This document shows, in pieces, positions 57,385-64,000 of a stretch of 64,000 nucleotides of DNA. The translations under genes and the position numbers were made by a program. How positions within the stretch are numbered: the first letter of the stretch is position 1; every line of letters starts with the position of its first letter. The notes under the pieces were generated by a model. The model searched no databases. It saw nothing but the letters and a program-made list of their open reading frames with translations, and was not told the DNA's origin. Source of the stretch: DASSFZ01 sp035292585 (GTDB lineage Bacteria > Chloroflexota > Anaerolineae > Fen-1058); contig DATDPU010000163.1 in the NCBI GenBank assembly GCA_035292585.1, positions 1 to 64,000 on the forward strand, given 5' to 3'.

Positions 57385-57472
57385 TTGAATCACTTTCAGT
57401 TAGAGACCTTGGCTGCGTTCGGGGTGACAATGGGCGCAAAGTCCTGTTAGTCAGTCCATTTAGTTTTGATGG

Positions 57473-57545
57473 GTAGCGTAGGGCCTTGTGCCCGCCGAAG
57501 GCGCCCATGACCCCACAAGGGGGCGCAAGCAGAGGGCTATGCGAC
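57473..57545 (-). repeat. UUCG-capped repeat, copy 3
   Basis: A 73-bp repeat running GTAGCGTAGGGCCTTG...GGCTATGCGAC, with the same core as copies 1 and 2, 89 bp upstream of the AfsR-like start and in the same orientation relative to it. Confidence 0.75.
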
Positions 57546-57743
57546 AGCGCGTAATCGATACATAAGTGAGATTGGCTTACAAGCAGCACCGTAGTTGAGT
57601 ATAGCACGCTCAGAAAAACCGGAAAAGACGCTGAATATACGCTGGAATTCACGCTCAGGAAATGCCCACGTGATAAAGTACTGGCAAGAAATGAGGTCGG
57701 ACAGCCAGGGCCTCGGATTAAAAGATCAGACAGGAGGATCGAA

Positions 57744-57947
57744 ATGAATCCAATCGTGTTTACTATATTGGCATGGGAAAAGGCGCTAGAAATTCAGCGT
57801 CAAGCGCACAGGCCGCTCTGGGATGACTTAGAAACAGCGCCTCGATCCAGGCGGAAGAAGCGCAAAGGCGCAAGCCAGCAACGGCGTGATGAAGCGCCGA
57901 AGGCGACTTGCATCGAGCGAAGGCAAGCCTGGGAGAGCAGTCTGTGA
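57744..57947 (+). CDS. Small basic protein, unknown
   Basis: The 67-residue product has an amphipathic N-terminus (MNPIVFTILAWEKALEIQRQ) and a basic middle (RSRRKKRKGASQQRR). No family recognised. GGAGG lies 7 bases before the ATG, which is the main support. Confidence 0.45.
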   Translation: MNPIVFTILAWEKALEIQRQAHRPLWDDLETAPRSRRKKRKGASQQRRDEAPKATCIERRQAWESSL

Positions 57948-57959
57948 GCCGAGCTATCC

Positions 57960-58000
57960 GACCTCCGAGGTTTCCACGCACATGGGAGACCTCGGAGGTC
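57960..58000. repeat. Perfect 12-bp inverted repeat GACCTCCGAGGT/ACCTCGGAGGTC
   Basis: The arms are at 57960-57971 and 57989-58000 with a 17-bp spacer; each arm is itself nearly palindromic. It separates the small basic ORF from the beta-lactamase-fold gene and is another palindromic element without coding content. Confidence 0.65.
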
Positions 58001-58047
58001 TACCGCTTGATTCAAAACACATTTTCAGAAAGAAGGCGAGAGCATTG

Positions 58048-58869
58048 ATGAAAACGAAGTTTTTTGCCAGCCGGATTCTTCTCATCGCGGCCACATTTGT
58101 AGTAGGGTGTACCGCGACCACCCCCACCCCAACGGCCCCACCGGCGAATCCTCCGACGACCACGCCGCCAACCGCTCAGCCGACCAGTCCACCTGAACCA
58201 ATCCTCCTCCAATATATCGGGCATTCCTGCACGTTGATTACCGCGCCGGACGGAACCCGGATTATCAGCGATCCCTACGGAGATCAACCCGCTGGCCTCG
58301 CCGCCTTCCCGGATGATCTCAGCGCCGATGCGGTTACGGTAAGCCATTCTCATTCGGACCATTCGAGTGCGTTCGCGGTAAATGGAAAACCGGAAGTCCT
58401 ATCGAAACCGGGATCGTTCCAGGTGGGCATGGTCAAAATTACCGGCTATCAAAGCGATCATGGGCTGGTCAATGGAGAAGCCGGCGGACGAAATACGGTT
58501 TTCGTCTTTGAAATAGACGAAGTGAAACTGGTTCACCTGGGGGCGGCGGGCGTCGTGACCCAAAACGATATTCTGGCGGCACTGAAGAACGCCGATGTGG
58601 TTATTGTGGATATTATGGGGGATGCGGCGCACCCGATAACAGACGAATTAGAGCAGTTACTGGAACGCAACGTGCGAACCATCATCCCCACCCATTACAG
58701 TTTCGAGGGACACGCGCGCTATTATGGTTCAGCGACGCTCGCTGAGTTTCTCCCGCTGGTTCCAGCCGAGCTCGCCATCACCACCCAGTCGGGGAGCCTA
58801 GTGCCCATCACCGCGAACATGCCTAACCAGTTAGTCATCCTTGCCCCCGCGGCAAATGACAATTCGTAG
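58048..58869 (+). CDS. Metallo-beta-lactamase-fold lipoprotein (UlaG-like)
   Basis: The 273-residue protein has a lipobox VVGC (Cys21), a Thr/Pro linker (22-48) and the MBL metal motif SHSHSDHSS (H-x-H-x-D-H), followed by YQSDHG, LVHLGAAG and PTHYSFEG for the later ligands, as in UlaG-like hydrolases. Being outside the cell is unusual for this class. ATG 58048; the upstream frame passes through the inverted repeat at 57960. Confidence 0.85.
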   Translation: MKTKFFASRILLIAATFVVGCTATTPTPTAPPANPPTTTPPTAQPTSPPEPILLQYIGHSCTLITAPDGTRIISDPYGDQPAGLAAFPDDLSADAVTVSHSHSDHSSAFAVNGKPEVLSKPGSFQVGMVKITGYQSDHGLVNGEAGGRNTVFVFEIDEVKLVHLGAAGVVTQNDILAALKNADVVIVDIMGDAAHPITDELEQLLERNVRTIIPTHYSFEGHARYYGSATLAEFLPLVPAELAITTQSGSLVPITANMPNQLVILAPAANDNS

Positions 58870-58885
58870 CCGAAGGAGTTCAAGC

Positions 58886-59821
58886 GTGAATCAACGTCCA
58901 TTTGGAACAACCGGTATGAACGTCAGCGAAATTGGACTGGGTGCGTGGCAGCTCGCCAACCCCGATTGGGGCATTCACGATAGCAGTGAAGCGCTGCGCA
59001 TCGTTCACCACTCGCTCGCGGCCGGGTGCAATTTTTTCGACACCGCGCCCGCCTACGGCCACGGCTTGAGCGAAGAGCTGCTCGGGCAAGCGCTGAAGTC
59101 CGTTCGGCAGAACGTTATCATCTGCACCAAATATGGTCACAGCCCGGAGTGGATCACAAACTTCGACACCGGCGCCATCCGGCCTTCACTCGAAGGCAGC
59201 CTGCGGCGTCTGCAAACCGACTACGTGGATATTCTTCTGATCCACAACCCGCCGCGTGAACTCATGGACGGCCGGACGGCCTCGCAATACGAGGAATTGG
59301 AAAAACTCAAAGCCGAAGGCAAACTGCGCGCCTACGGCGTCTCGCTCGACTGGCGCGAGGAAGTGGAGCTGGTTGCCGAGACCACTGGCAGCCGGGCGCT
59401 TGAAGTGATGTTCAATGTCTTGTATCAAGAACCGCTCCCCGCCTTTAAGACAGCGCAGGCGCGAGGCGTCGGGATCATCGTGAAGGTTCCGCTCGACTCG
59501 GGTTGGTTGTCGGGTCGGTATCGCGGTGACAGCCGCTTCGACGATGTGCGCCGGCGCTGGTCGCCCGAGGTCATTGCGCGCCGGGGCGCGCTCGTCGAGC
59601 AGTTCGCGACGCTGGTACCCCCCGGCACGTCGCTGGCGCATGCCGCGCTCCAATACATTCTGGCGCAGCCGGAAGTGTCCACGATCATTCCCGGGGCGAA
59701 GACCGTCGAGCAGGCGCTGGATAACTTCGCGGCGGCGAGCTCGCCGCTGCCGGCCGAGGTCGTGCGCGCGATCCACGCCTTGTGGGAACGCGAGATACAG
59801 GGCGATCCATTGCCCTGGTAA
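58886..59821 (+). CDS. Aldo/keto reductase 1
   Basis: The 311-residue TIM-barrel enzyme has the AKR tetrad pieces FFDTAPAYGHGLSEELLG (Asp, Tyr), IICTKYG (Lys) and DILLIHNP (His). It ends with STIIPGAKTVEQALDNFAA (NADPH-binding). Substrate unknown. GTG at 58886 is chosen because GGAG lies 7 bases upstream and the homology begins there. Confidence 0.88.
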   Translation: MNQRPFGTTGMNVSEIGLGAWQLANPDWGIHDSSEALRIVHHSLAAGCNFFDTAPAYGHGLSEELLGQALKSVRQNVIICTKYGHSPEWITNFDTGAIRPSLEGSLRRLQTDYVDILLIHNPPRELMDGRTASQYEELEKLKAEGKLRAYGVSLDWREEVELVAETTGSRALEVMFNVLYQEPLPAFKTAQARGVGIIVKVPLDSGWLSGRYRGDSRFDDVRRRWSPEVIARRGALVEQFATLVPPGTSLAHAALQYILAQPEVSTIIPGAKTVEQALDNFAAASSPLPAEVVRAIHALWEREIQGDPLPW

Positions 59822-59849
59822 GGCGGGCTGCCGAAGGCGCGCATACTTG

Positions 59850-59867
59850 CCCCGCGTTTTTGCGGGG
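59850..59867 (+). terminator. Hairpin after aldo/keto reductase 1
   Basis: CCCCGC-GTTTTT-GCGGGG forms a 6-bp GC stem 28 bp after the stop codon. The T-run is in the loop rather than behind the stem, so it is only terminator-like. Confidence 0.4.
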
Positions 59868-59978
59868 TGGTGACTGGGTGGTTAGTTTTCAGACAGGCTC
59901 TCAGCGTTCTCAGCGGTGAGAAATAGGGCTGAGCTGCACGTCAACACTGAAGAGGGAGACCATCGCGGAGCTTATGGC

Positions 59979-60998
59979 ATGGAAAAAGTGAGGCTTGGGA
60001 AAACGAGCCAGCAGGTAAGCCAGGTCTGTTTAGGCTGTATGCTGATGGGCAGTACAGTGGACGAGGTTACCTCGTTCGCGATGCTCGACCGGTTCACGGG
60101 CGAAGGCGGGAACTTCCTCGATACGGCTAACTGCTACGCCTGGTGGCTGGGCGCGGGCGAATGCGTCGGCGATGAAAGCGAGACCGTCGTCGGCCGGTGG
60201 CTGAAGCACAGGAGCAAGCGCGACAAGGTTTTTCTCGCCACCAAAGCTGGGGCCAGGCTGAAGGATCCGCACAGAATCCGGGACGCCGAAGGGAACGTGA
60301 TGTGGCAGATGTTGCCCGGCGAATATGAGCACCTCTCGCCCGAGGTGATTCGCCGTGGCGTGGAAGGCAGCCTGCGGCGGCTGCAAACAGACTACATCGA
60401 CCTATACTATGCCCACATCGACGATCGCTGCACGGCCCTGGAAGACACGCTGGAGGCTTTGAATCAGCTGGTCAAGGAAGGCAAGGTGCGGTACATCGGC
60501 TGCAGCAACTACCGCACCTGGCGTCTGGAACGCGCCCGGAACATCAGCGCGGCATACGGCTGGGCTTCGTACGTGGCGGTCCAGCAGCAATATTCCTATC
60601 TCCGTCCAAAACCGGGCGCTCAGTTCGGCGTCATGGTCAACGTGGATGATGAACTGCTCGACTACCTGTGCGCGAACGAGGATGTGACGCTGCTGGCCTA
60701 CTCGCCCCTGTTGAAGGGCATCTATGACGACAGGCAGAAGCGCGAAGCGTATTACAACTGGGCGCTGTTCAACAACGACGACGCGCGCGTGCGGCTGACG
60801 GTTCTTTCCGAGATGGCGCGGGAGGTGGGTGTCACCAACAGTCAGCTAGTGCTGGCCTGGCTGCTGCATCACCGGCGGCCGCCGGTGATTCCGATTTGGG
60901 GGTTCCGCTGCCTGGAGCAATTTGAACAGGGCCTGGCATCGCTTGCCATTCGATTGACAGACGATCACCTGGCGGCCTTGAATCGGGCTTCTGCATAA
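59979..60998 (+). CDS. Aldo/keto reductase 2
   Basis: The 339-residue enzyme has FLDTANCYAWWLGAGECVGDESETVVGRWL (Asp, Tyr), FLATKAGARL (Lys) and DLYYAHIDDR (His), then YIGCSNYRTWRLERA, as in the AKR superfamily. It is only distantly similar to its neighbour. GGAG lies 9-10 bases before the ATG at 59979. Sugar or lactol-type substrates are common in this subgroup, but none can be assigned. Confidence 0.88.
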   Translation: MEKVRLGKTSQQVSQVCLGCMLMGSTVDEVTSFAMLDRFTGEGGNFLDTANCYAWWLGAGECVGDESETVVGRWLKHRSKRDKVFLATKAGARLKDPHRIRDAEGNVMWQMLPGEYEHLSPEVIRRGVEGSLRRLQTDYIDLYYAHIDDRCTALEDTLEALNQLVKEGKVRYIGCSNYRTWRLERARNISAAYGWASYVAVQQQYSYLRPKPGAQFGVMVNVDDELLDYLCANEDVTLLAYSPLLKGIYDDRQKREAYYNWALFNNDDARVRLTVLSEMAREVGVTNSQLVLAWLLHHRRPPVIPIWGFRCLEQFEQGLASLAIRLTDDHLAALNRASA

Positions 60999-61146
60999 GC
61001 GGTCGCGCTCAAGCCGTCTCCGCGAGGACGCGGACGGTGAGCCAGTGAGATGTGAATAATCACCAGGGCAATCGCCGCTGTGTGCCGTGGCGCTATGGCT
61101 TCAGCACTTGCCGGTGTCACGACGCTTGAAGGCAGCGTGTGTGCTG

Positions 61147-61809
61147 CTAGCGAGGGTATCTCCCATTACCATCACTGGAAGAACCCTGGATAGCGACCTC
61201 CCGAACCAGCGCGGTCTGGCGCTGTGCGACCTCTTGTGCGCGCGCCAATCTGATTTGTTCAGCGCGCCAAATAGGGTCCGACCATATATCCGCGTGTGCA
61301 GTCGGTGTTTGAGCTGGCGCCCATCGGCTACGGCTAAACCGGATTAGACAGGCGGTCAACCCCACACTCACGACCGAGATCGCTAGTGCTCCAACTCCGA
61401 GAAGGATGTAGCGGGCCAGGCGAGCGAATGCGATATCCAGCTCGGCCTGCTCTTGTTGATGCACCAGGGCTTGATCGAATTCTTGTTTCTGAGCCTCGAC
61501 CTCCAAGCGGAATTTGTCCTGCTCGGCCTGGGTGTGGGCAACTTGGATGGCTTTGTAGTTTTCCAGGTCGAGATTCATCTTTTCGGCCTCAACGGCCTTC
61601 TGGGTTCGGTAAGCTTCCAGGTCAATCTCGTCCTTCTCCGACCGGCTTTGAGTGGCCTGATTTTTCTCCTGCGCCTTCGCATCGCTGGTGTTGGGGTTCA
61701 GTAAGTCATTACCGGACAGCGCCGCTCCGGCTACCAGAGCCAGGATGGCGACTATGACCACCACTCCCACCAGACCGCTGAAAAGTGACGAGCCCGTGAT
61801 TGGCATCAT
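61147..61809 (-). CDS. Membrane protein with long coiled coil, unknown
   Basis: The 220-residue protein has a first membrane segment (about 10-32), a highly charged heptad-rich region (45-125; KDEIDLEAYRTQKAVEAEKMNLDLENYKA-type), a second membrane segment (about 130-155) and a basic tail. No family is recognised. GGAGGT lies 5 bases before the first of two adjacent ATG codons. It follows the SWIM-like gene by 47 bp and is probably cotranscribed. Confidence 0.6.
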   Translation of the reverse strand: MMPITGSSLFSGLVGVVVIVAILALVAGAALSGNDLLNPNTSDAKAQEKNQATQSRSEKDEIDLEAYRTQKAVEAEKMNLDLENYKAIQVAHTQAEQDKFRLEVEAQKQEFDQALVHQQEQAELDIAFARLARYILLGVGALAISVVSVGLTACLIRFSRSRWAPAQTPTAHADIWSDPIWRAEQIRLARAQEVAQRQTALVREVAIQGSSSDGNGRYPR

Positions 61810-61856
61810 GGCACACCTCCGTTTCTCTATCTGCATCGGGTTGCCCGTACCGGAAA

Positions 61857-62135
61857 TCACTGCACCCATTCTGCCTGGCACACCCACGCCGCGTGAGCAT
61901 CCATCGCCGCCAAAATGCGCTCGACTGCAACCGTATGCCGACACCATCCGCCCAACAGCAGGAAGCGCCAGTATGTTTCGCAGTTGCAAGCCCAGCCGTT
62001 TGCCGATGGCGTGAGAATGTGAAGCCGGTGATTGCCACAAAAGGCCATGTCGCCGGTGCTCAGGACTGCCAGGCGATCTGGCTGGGTAGCGTACTCGAAG
62101 CCTTTGATCCGTTCTTCGATTTGATCCCACAACAT
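61857..62135 (-). CDS. Small SWIM-type zinc-finger-like protein
   Basis: The 92-residue protein contains WACNCETYWRFLLLGGWCRHTVAV, that is C-x-C-x(n)-C-x-H, the SWIM zinc motif, preceded by GNHRLHILTPS. SWIM domains mediate nucleic-acid or protein binding. GGAGGT lies 4 bases before the ATG. Confidence 0.65.
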   Translation of the reverse strand: MLWDQIEERIKGFEYATQPDRLAVLSTGDMAFCGNHRLHILTPSANGWACNCETYWRFLLLGGWCRHTVAVERILAAMDAHAAWVCQAEWVQ

Positions 62136-62239
62136 GTGTACCTCCTTTACTCACTAAGGCCGCCAGAAGCGTAACCTTGCTGACTATGATTCGCTGCTCT
62201 ACTTCTGGTCGGCGTGCAGCTTGTTTGGACTCAGAACGG

Positions 62240-62266
62240 GTAGTTTCTCTACAAAGAGAGTACTAC
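62240..62266. promoter_or_regulatory. Palindrome GTAGTTTCTCT/AGAGAGTACTAC upstream of the SWIM gene
   Basis: GTAG/CTAC ends and TCTCT/AGAGA arms form a 27-bp imperfect palindrome about 105 bp upstream of the SWIM-like gene. It is a candidate operator. The rest of the 375-bp gap holds only the terminator-like hairpin listed separately. Confidence 0.35.
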
Positions 62267-62353
62267 AGGAAATAACCACTTGCTGTCGCAGTTGACAAGC
62301 AGAGTGGTGACAGCCGGGGCGCAACTACGGTAGCAGGATGGCAATTGTCTCAC

Positions 62354-62389
62354 GAAAGGCAAACAGCGACCTGGAATGACCAGTCGCTG
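62354..62389 (-). terminator. Terminator-like hairpin after the kinase-fold regulator
   Basis: On the minus strand CAGCGACTGG pairs with CCAGGTCGCTG, with one bulge and a short loop, followed by TTTGCCTTTCG. It lies about 120 bp after the stop at 62511. Confidence 0.5.
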
Positions 62390-62510
62390 TGATGTCGCGG
62401 CGCTGAATCAGCGCCAAACGCACGGTGGATTCCGAGGTAATGGAACAGAACGGGGTTCCGCTGCAGGTAGTTGCCGGTAATGGACTTGTAGGGTGATCCG
62501 GAAGAGAGGC

Positions 62511-64000
62511 TCACTCGGGTTGGACTATCAATTTGTAACCTTGCCCGCGGACTGTCATTATATACTTAGGAGAACTCAAATCGTGTTCGATCTTTTCTCG
62601 GAGACGGCCGATGTTGGTATTGAGCAGGCTATCCTCTGTCTCGCGGTTCTCACCTTTGAGACCAAAGACATCTTGCGCTATGTCTGACCGTTTGCACAAT
62701 GCGCCGACGTGGCTGTACAAGTAAAGTAGCAAGTCGAACTCTGTGTTAGTCAGTACAATTCGCTTCTCCCCTACCCAAGCCTCGCGGTTAGCCTCATCAA
62801 TACGCAAACTCTTTGAGGCAGGAAGGTCCAAGTTCTCGGAGCGCTTGGTTTTCATCTGGTCAATCTTCTCACACAGCATAGCCGCGAAAAGGAGGCGGTG
62901 AAGCAGTCGGGCAATCTCTGGCCCCGTTCGCTTGAGCGTGGGATCATACATTGCCAGGCCCGCTGCTGTGCAAAAGAGAAGCCCGATATAGTATGGCCCT
63001 GGATCGTCCCCGGCTGCCTCTGAAGCCAAGCGTCGGATGGTCTGGATCGCGCTTAACGCTTTCCTGTGCTCTGGCTCTATATCGTCTGAAGAGATGGTTT
63101 CATTTAGGCGACGAGCTGCCAACAATCGCTTTTCAAAGTCGTATAGCGCTTGAAGGCTGCCAACCTCCATAAGTTCGAAACGGATGGCTGTTTCGAGGGA
63201 GACAAAATCGTGCCCGATCGGAGCCGGTCCTGCCTGGGCAAAATCGGAGAGCCAGGTCCGACCGGCTTGGTCCACCAGGATAGTGTCCACGTCCAGGCCA
63301 CCGGACGTCGTTCTACATATCACACGGGGGACAAGAAGCATATCATCATTGTAAAGGCAAGGAATTGGGTTAGGGTAGGATATGCTTCGACCGCCAGAGA
63401 GTTTAATCTCCACTCGATTGGATGGGAACGTAATATCCGCTATATTACGGGCAAGGGCTTCCTTGGCCAGGGCCTGCATCCTACGCGCAAGATCGGCAGG
63501 TGGAAAGGCATCCTCGGTGAGGCCCGATCGCTCCCGATAAAGTTGAGACAAGCCTTTGCTTTCCTCAACAAAGAGGCTTTGCTGGTGCCAGGGAGCCAGC
63601 GTGTTCTGAAAAAGATGCTCCAGCACTGAACGGATCTGTCTATCGGGTTTTGCTCGACAAAATGTGACAAGGGATTGAATTTCCTTAGGTTCTGACCCAC
63701 CCATTGCAAAGGCGGTAGCAGCATACTGGGTCGTCTCGGCAGTGAGCTTTATGCTGATGCTTCCGGCATCGAAGGCTTGGGAGGCCGGCTTAGCGCAAAG
63801 TTCCCGTTCTAGCGCATTATCCTGAATACGCCCACACGTAACAATGAATTGTTCTTCCCTTTCCTGGGAATAGGCAAAGACCTCGAGACCCACCCGTGTC
63901 CGTTTGCGCCAGATTAGCCGAGAAACGATGATCTGGTCATAATCATAGAATAACTTGCGGAACAGGTCTTCGACTTCAGCGCACCGAGCCGGTAAGTGAT
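62511..64000 (-). CDS. Degenerate-kinase/winged-helix regulator, cut by the window end
   Basis: The frame is open to the last base of the window (496 codons), so the N-terminus is missing. The central part has LDVDTILVDQAGRTWLSDFAQAGPAPIGHDFVSLE, which aligns with the catalytic and DFG-like loops of aminoglycoside-phosphotransferase-type kinases. The HGD-x-x-x-x-N pattern is degraded (LDVDT), suggesting a pseudokinase. The last 100 residues are an OmpR/PhoB-type winged helix (VLTNTEFDLLLYLYSH, LLNTNIGRLREKIE, VRGQGYKL). It probably binds DNA and senses a ligand or partner through the kinase-like part. GTG at 63893 is a possible internal start. Confidence 0.75.
   Translation of the reverse strand, partial: HLPARCAEVEDLFRKLFYDYDQIIVSRLIWRKRTRVGLEVFAYSQEREEQFIVTCGRIQDNALERELCAKPASQAFDAGSISIKLTAETTQYAATAFAMGGSEPKEIQSLVTFCRAKPDRQIRSVLEHLFQNTLAPWHQQSLFVEESKGLSQLYRERSGLTEDAFPPADLARRMQALAKEALARNIADITFPSNRVEIKLSGGRSISYPNPIPCLYNDDMLLVPRVICRTTSGGLDVDTILVDQAGRTWLSDFAQAGPAPIGHDFVSLETAIRFELMEVGSLQALYDFEKRLLAARRLNETISSDDIEPEHRKALSAIQTIRRLASEAAGDDPGPYYIGLLFCTAAGLAMYDPTLKRTGPEIARLLHRLLFAAMLCEKIDQMKTKRSENLDLPASKSLRIDEANREAWVGEKRIVLTNTEFDLLLYLYSHVGALCKRSDIAQDVFGLKGENRETEDSLLNTNIGRLREKIEHDLSSPKYIMTVRGQGYKLIVQPE

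Overview
The window looks like a chromosome segment of a GC-rich Chloroflexota bacterium, probably from an Anaerolineae-type lineage and probably an environmental genome. This is inferred from the gene repertoire: very large MalT/LuxR-type and AfsR/BTAD-type regulators, LysM and M23 envelope proteins, an unrecognised four-gene cluster at 25.7-28.5 kb, many lipoproteins with Pro/Thr linkers, and abundant short palindromic repeats between and inside genes. No rRNA, CRISPR array, complete insertion sequence or prophage is visible. One tRNA-Arg(TCT) is present.

Layout. 0.1-6.6 kb: a minus-strand block centred on copper handling (truncated hotdog thioesterase, secreted NTF2-like protein, ICMT-like membrane methyltransferase, DUF2933 protein, beta-propeller lipoprotein, membrane cupredoxin, CopA with an N-terminal YHS domain). 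6.9-13.3 kb: plus-strand iron block (Fur-family regulator, FTR1-DUF2318 permease, two MacB/FtsX-like permeases with an ATPase, then Mrp). 13.3-21.9 kb: minus-strand membrane and redox block (second DUF2933 protein, cystathionine beta-synthase, Lgt, a stand-alone YHS protein, small membrane proteins, cytochrome b, NarL-type two-component system). 22.2-28.6 kb: possible small RNA, LysM/M23 envelope genes, DUF2007, the unrecognised cluster with a MoaD-like protein, and the tRNA. 28.6-33.3 kb: accessory DNA with two integron attC-like sites around an SDR gene, a YfhO-like membrane protein and transposase/xylB debris.

33.9-44.5 kb is the most interesting part. It is a tightly packed minus-strand run of eleven genes: two carboxymuconolactone-decarboxylase-like proteins, a tandem rhodanese, a MetE-C-like zinc enzyme, an OsmC protein, an unrecognised Cys/His protein, a ComA-like phosphosulfolactate synthase, an ArgH-like lyase, a cytochrome P450, a PurB-like lyase and a D-cysteine-desulfhydrase-like PLP enzyme. 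ComA + two aspartase/fumarase-superfamily lyases + a PLP enzyme is the parts list of the bacterial coenzyme M pathway known from Xanthobacter (XcbB1-E1). The MetE-like protein is the fold of epoxyalkane:CoM transferase, the P450 could generate an epoxide, and the rhodanese could supply sulfite. I propose a CoM-synthesis and CoM-use operon, possibly for alkene or epoxide metabolism.

44.7-47.5 kb is a minimal cbb3-type oxidase operon (ccoN, ccoO, a ccoS-like gene, no ccoP). It is preceded by a near-consensus promoter with an FNR-like dyad over the -35 box and a 267-nt leader with a three-way junction and an intrinsic terminator. 47.7-57.4 kb holds a flavodoxin, an NHL lipoprotein, an FMN split-barrel protein, two giant regulators and a phytoene-desaturase-like oxidoreductase. 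57.7-64 kb holds a beta-lactamase-fold lipoprotein, two aldo/keto reductases, a SWIM-type protein, a coiled-coil membrane protein and a degenerate-kinase/winged-helix regulator cut by the window end.

Across genes, four dyads of the form TGGC-N14-GCCA precede the DUF2933/ICMT, beta-propeller, copA/fur and cytochrome b units and suggest a shared regulon. Three repeat families are visible: bipartite 'stuttering' palindromes, three of them inserted in frame in genes; a UUCG-capped repeat in three copies; and two MITE-like elements with CAGTAGATC ends.
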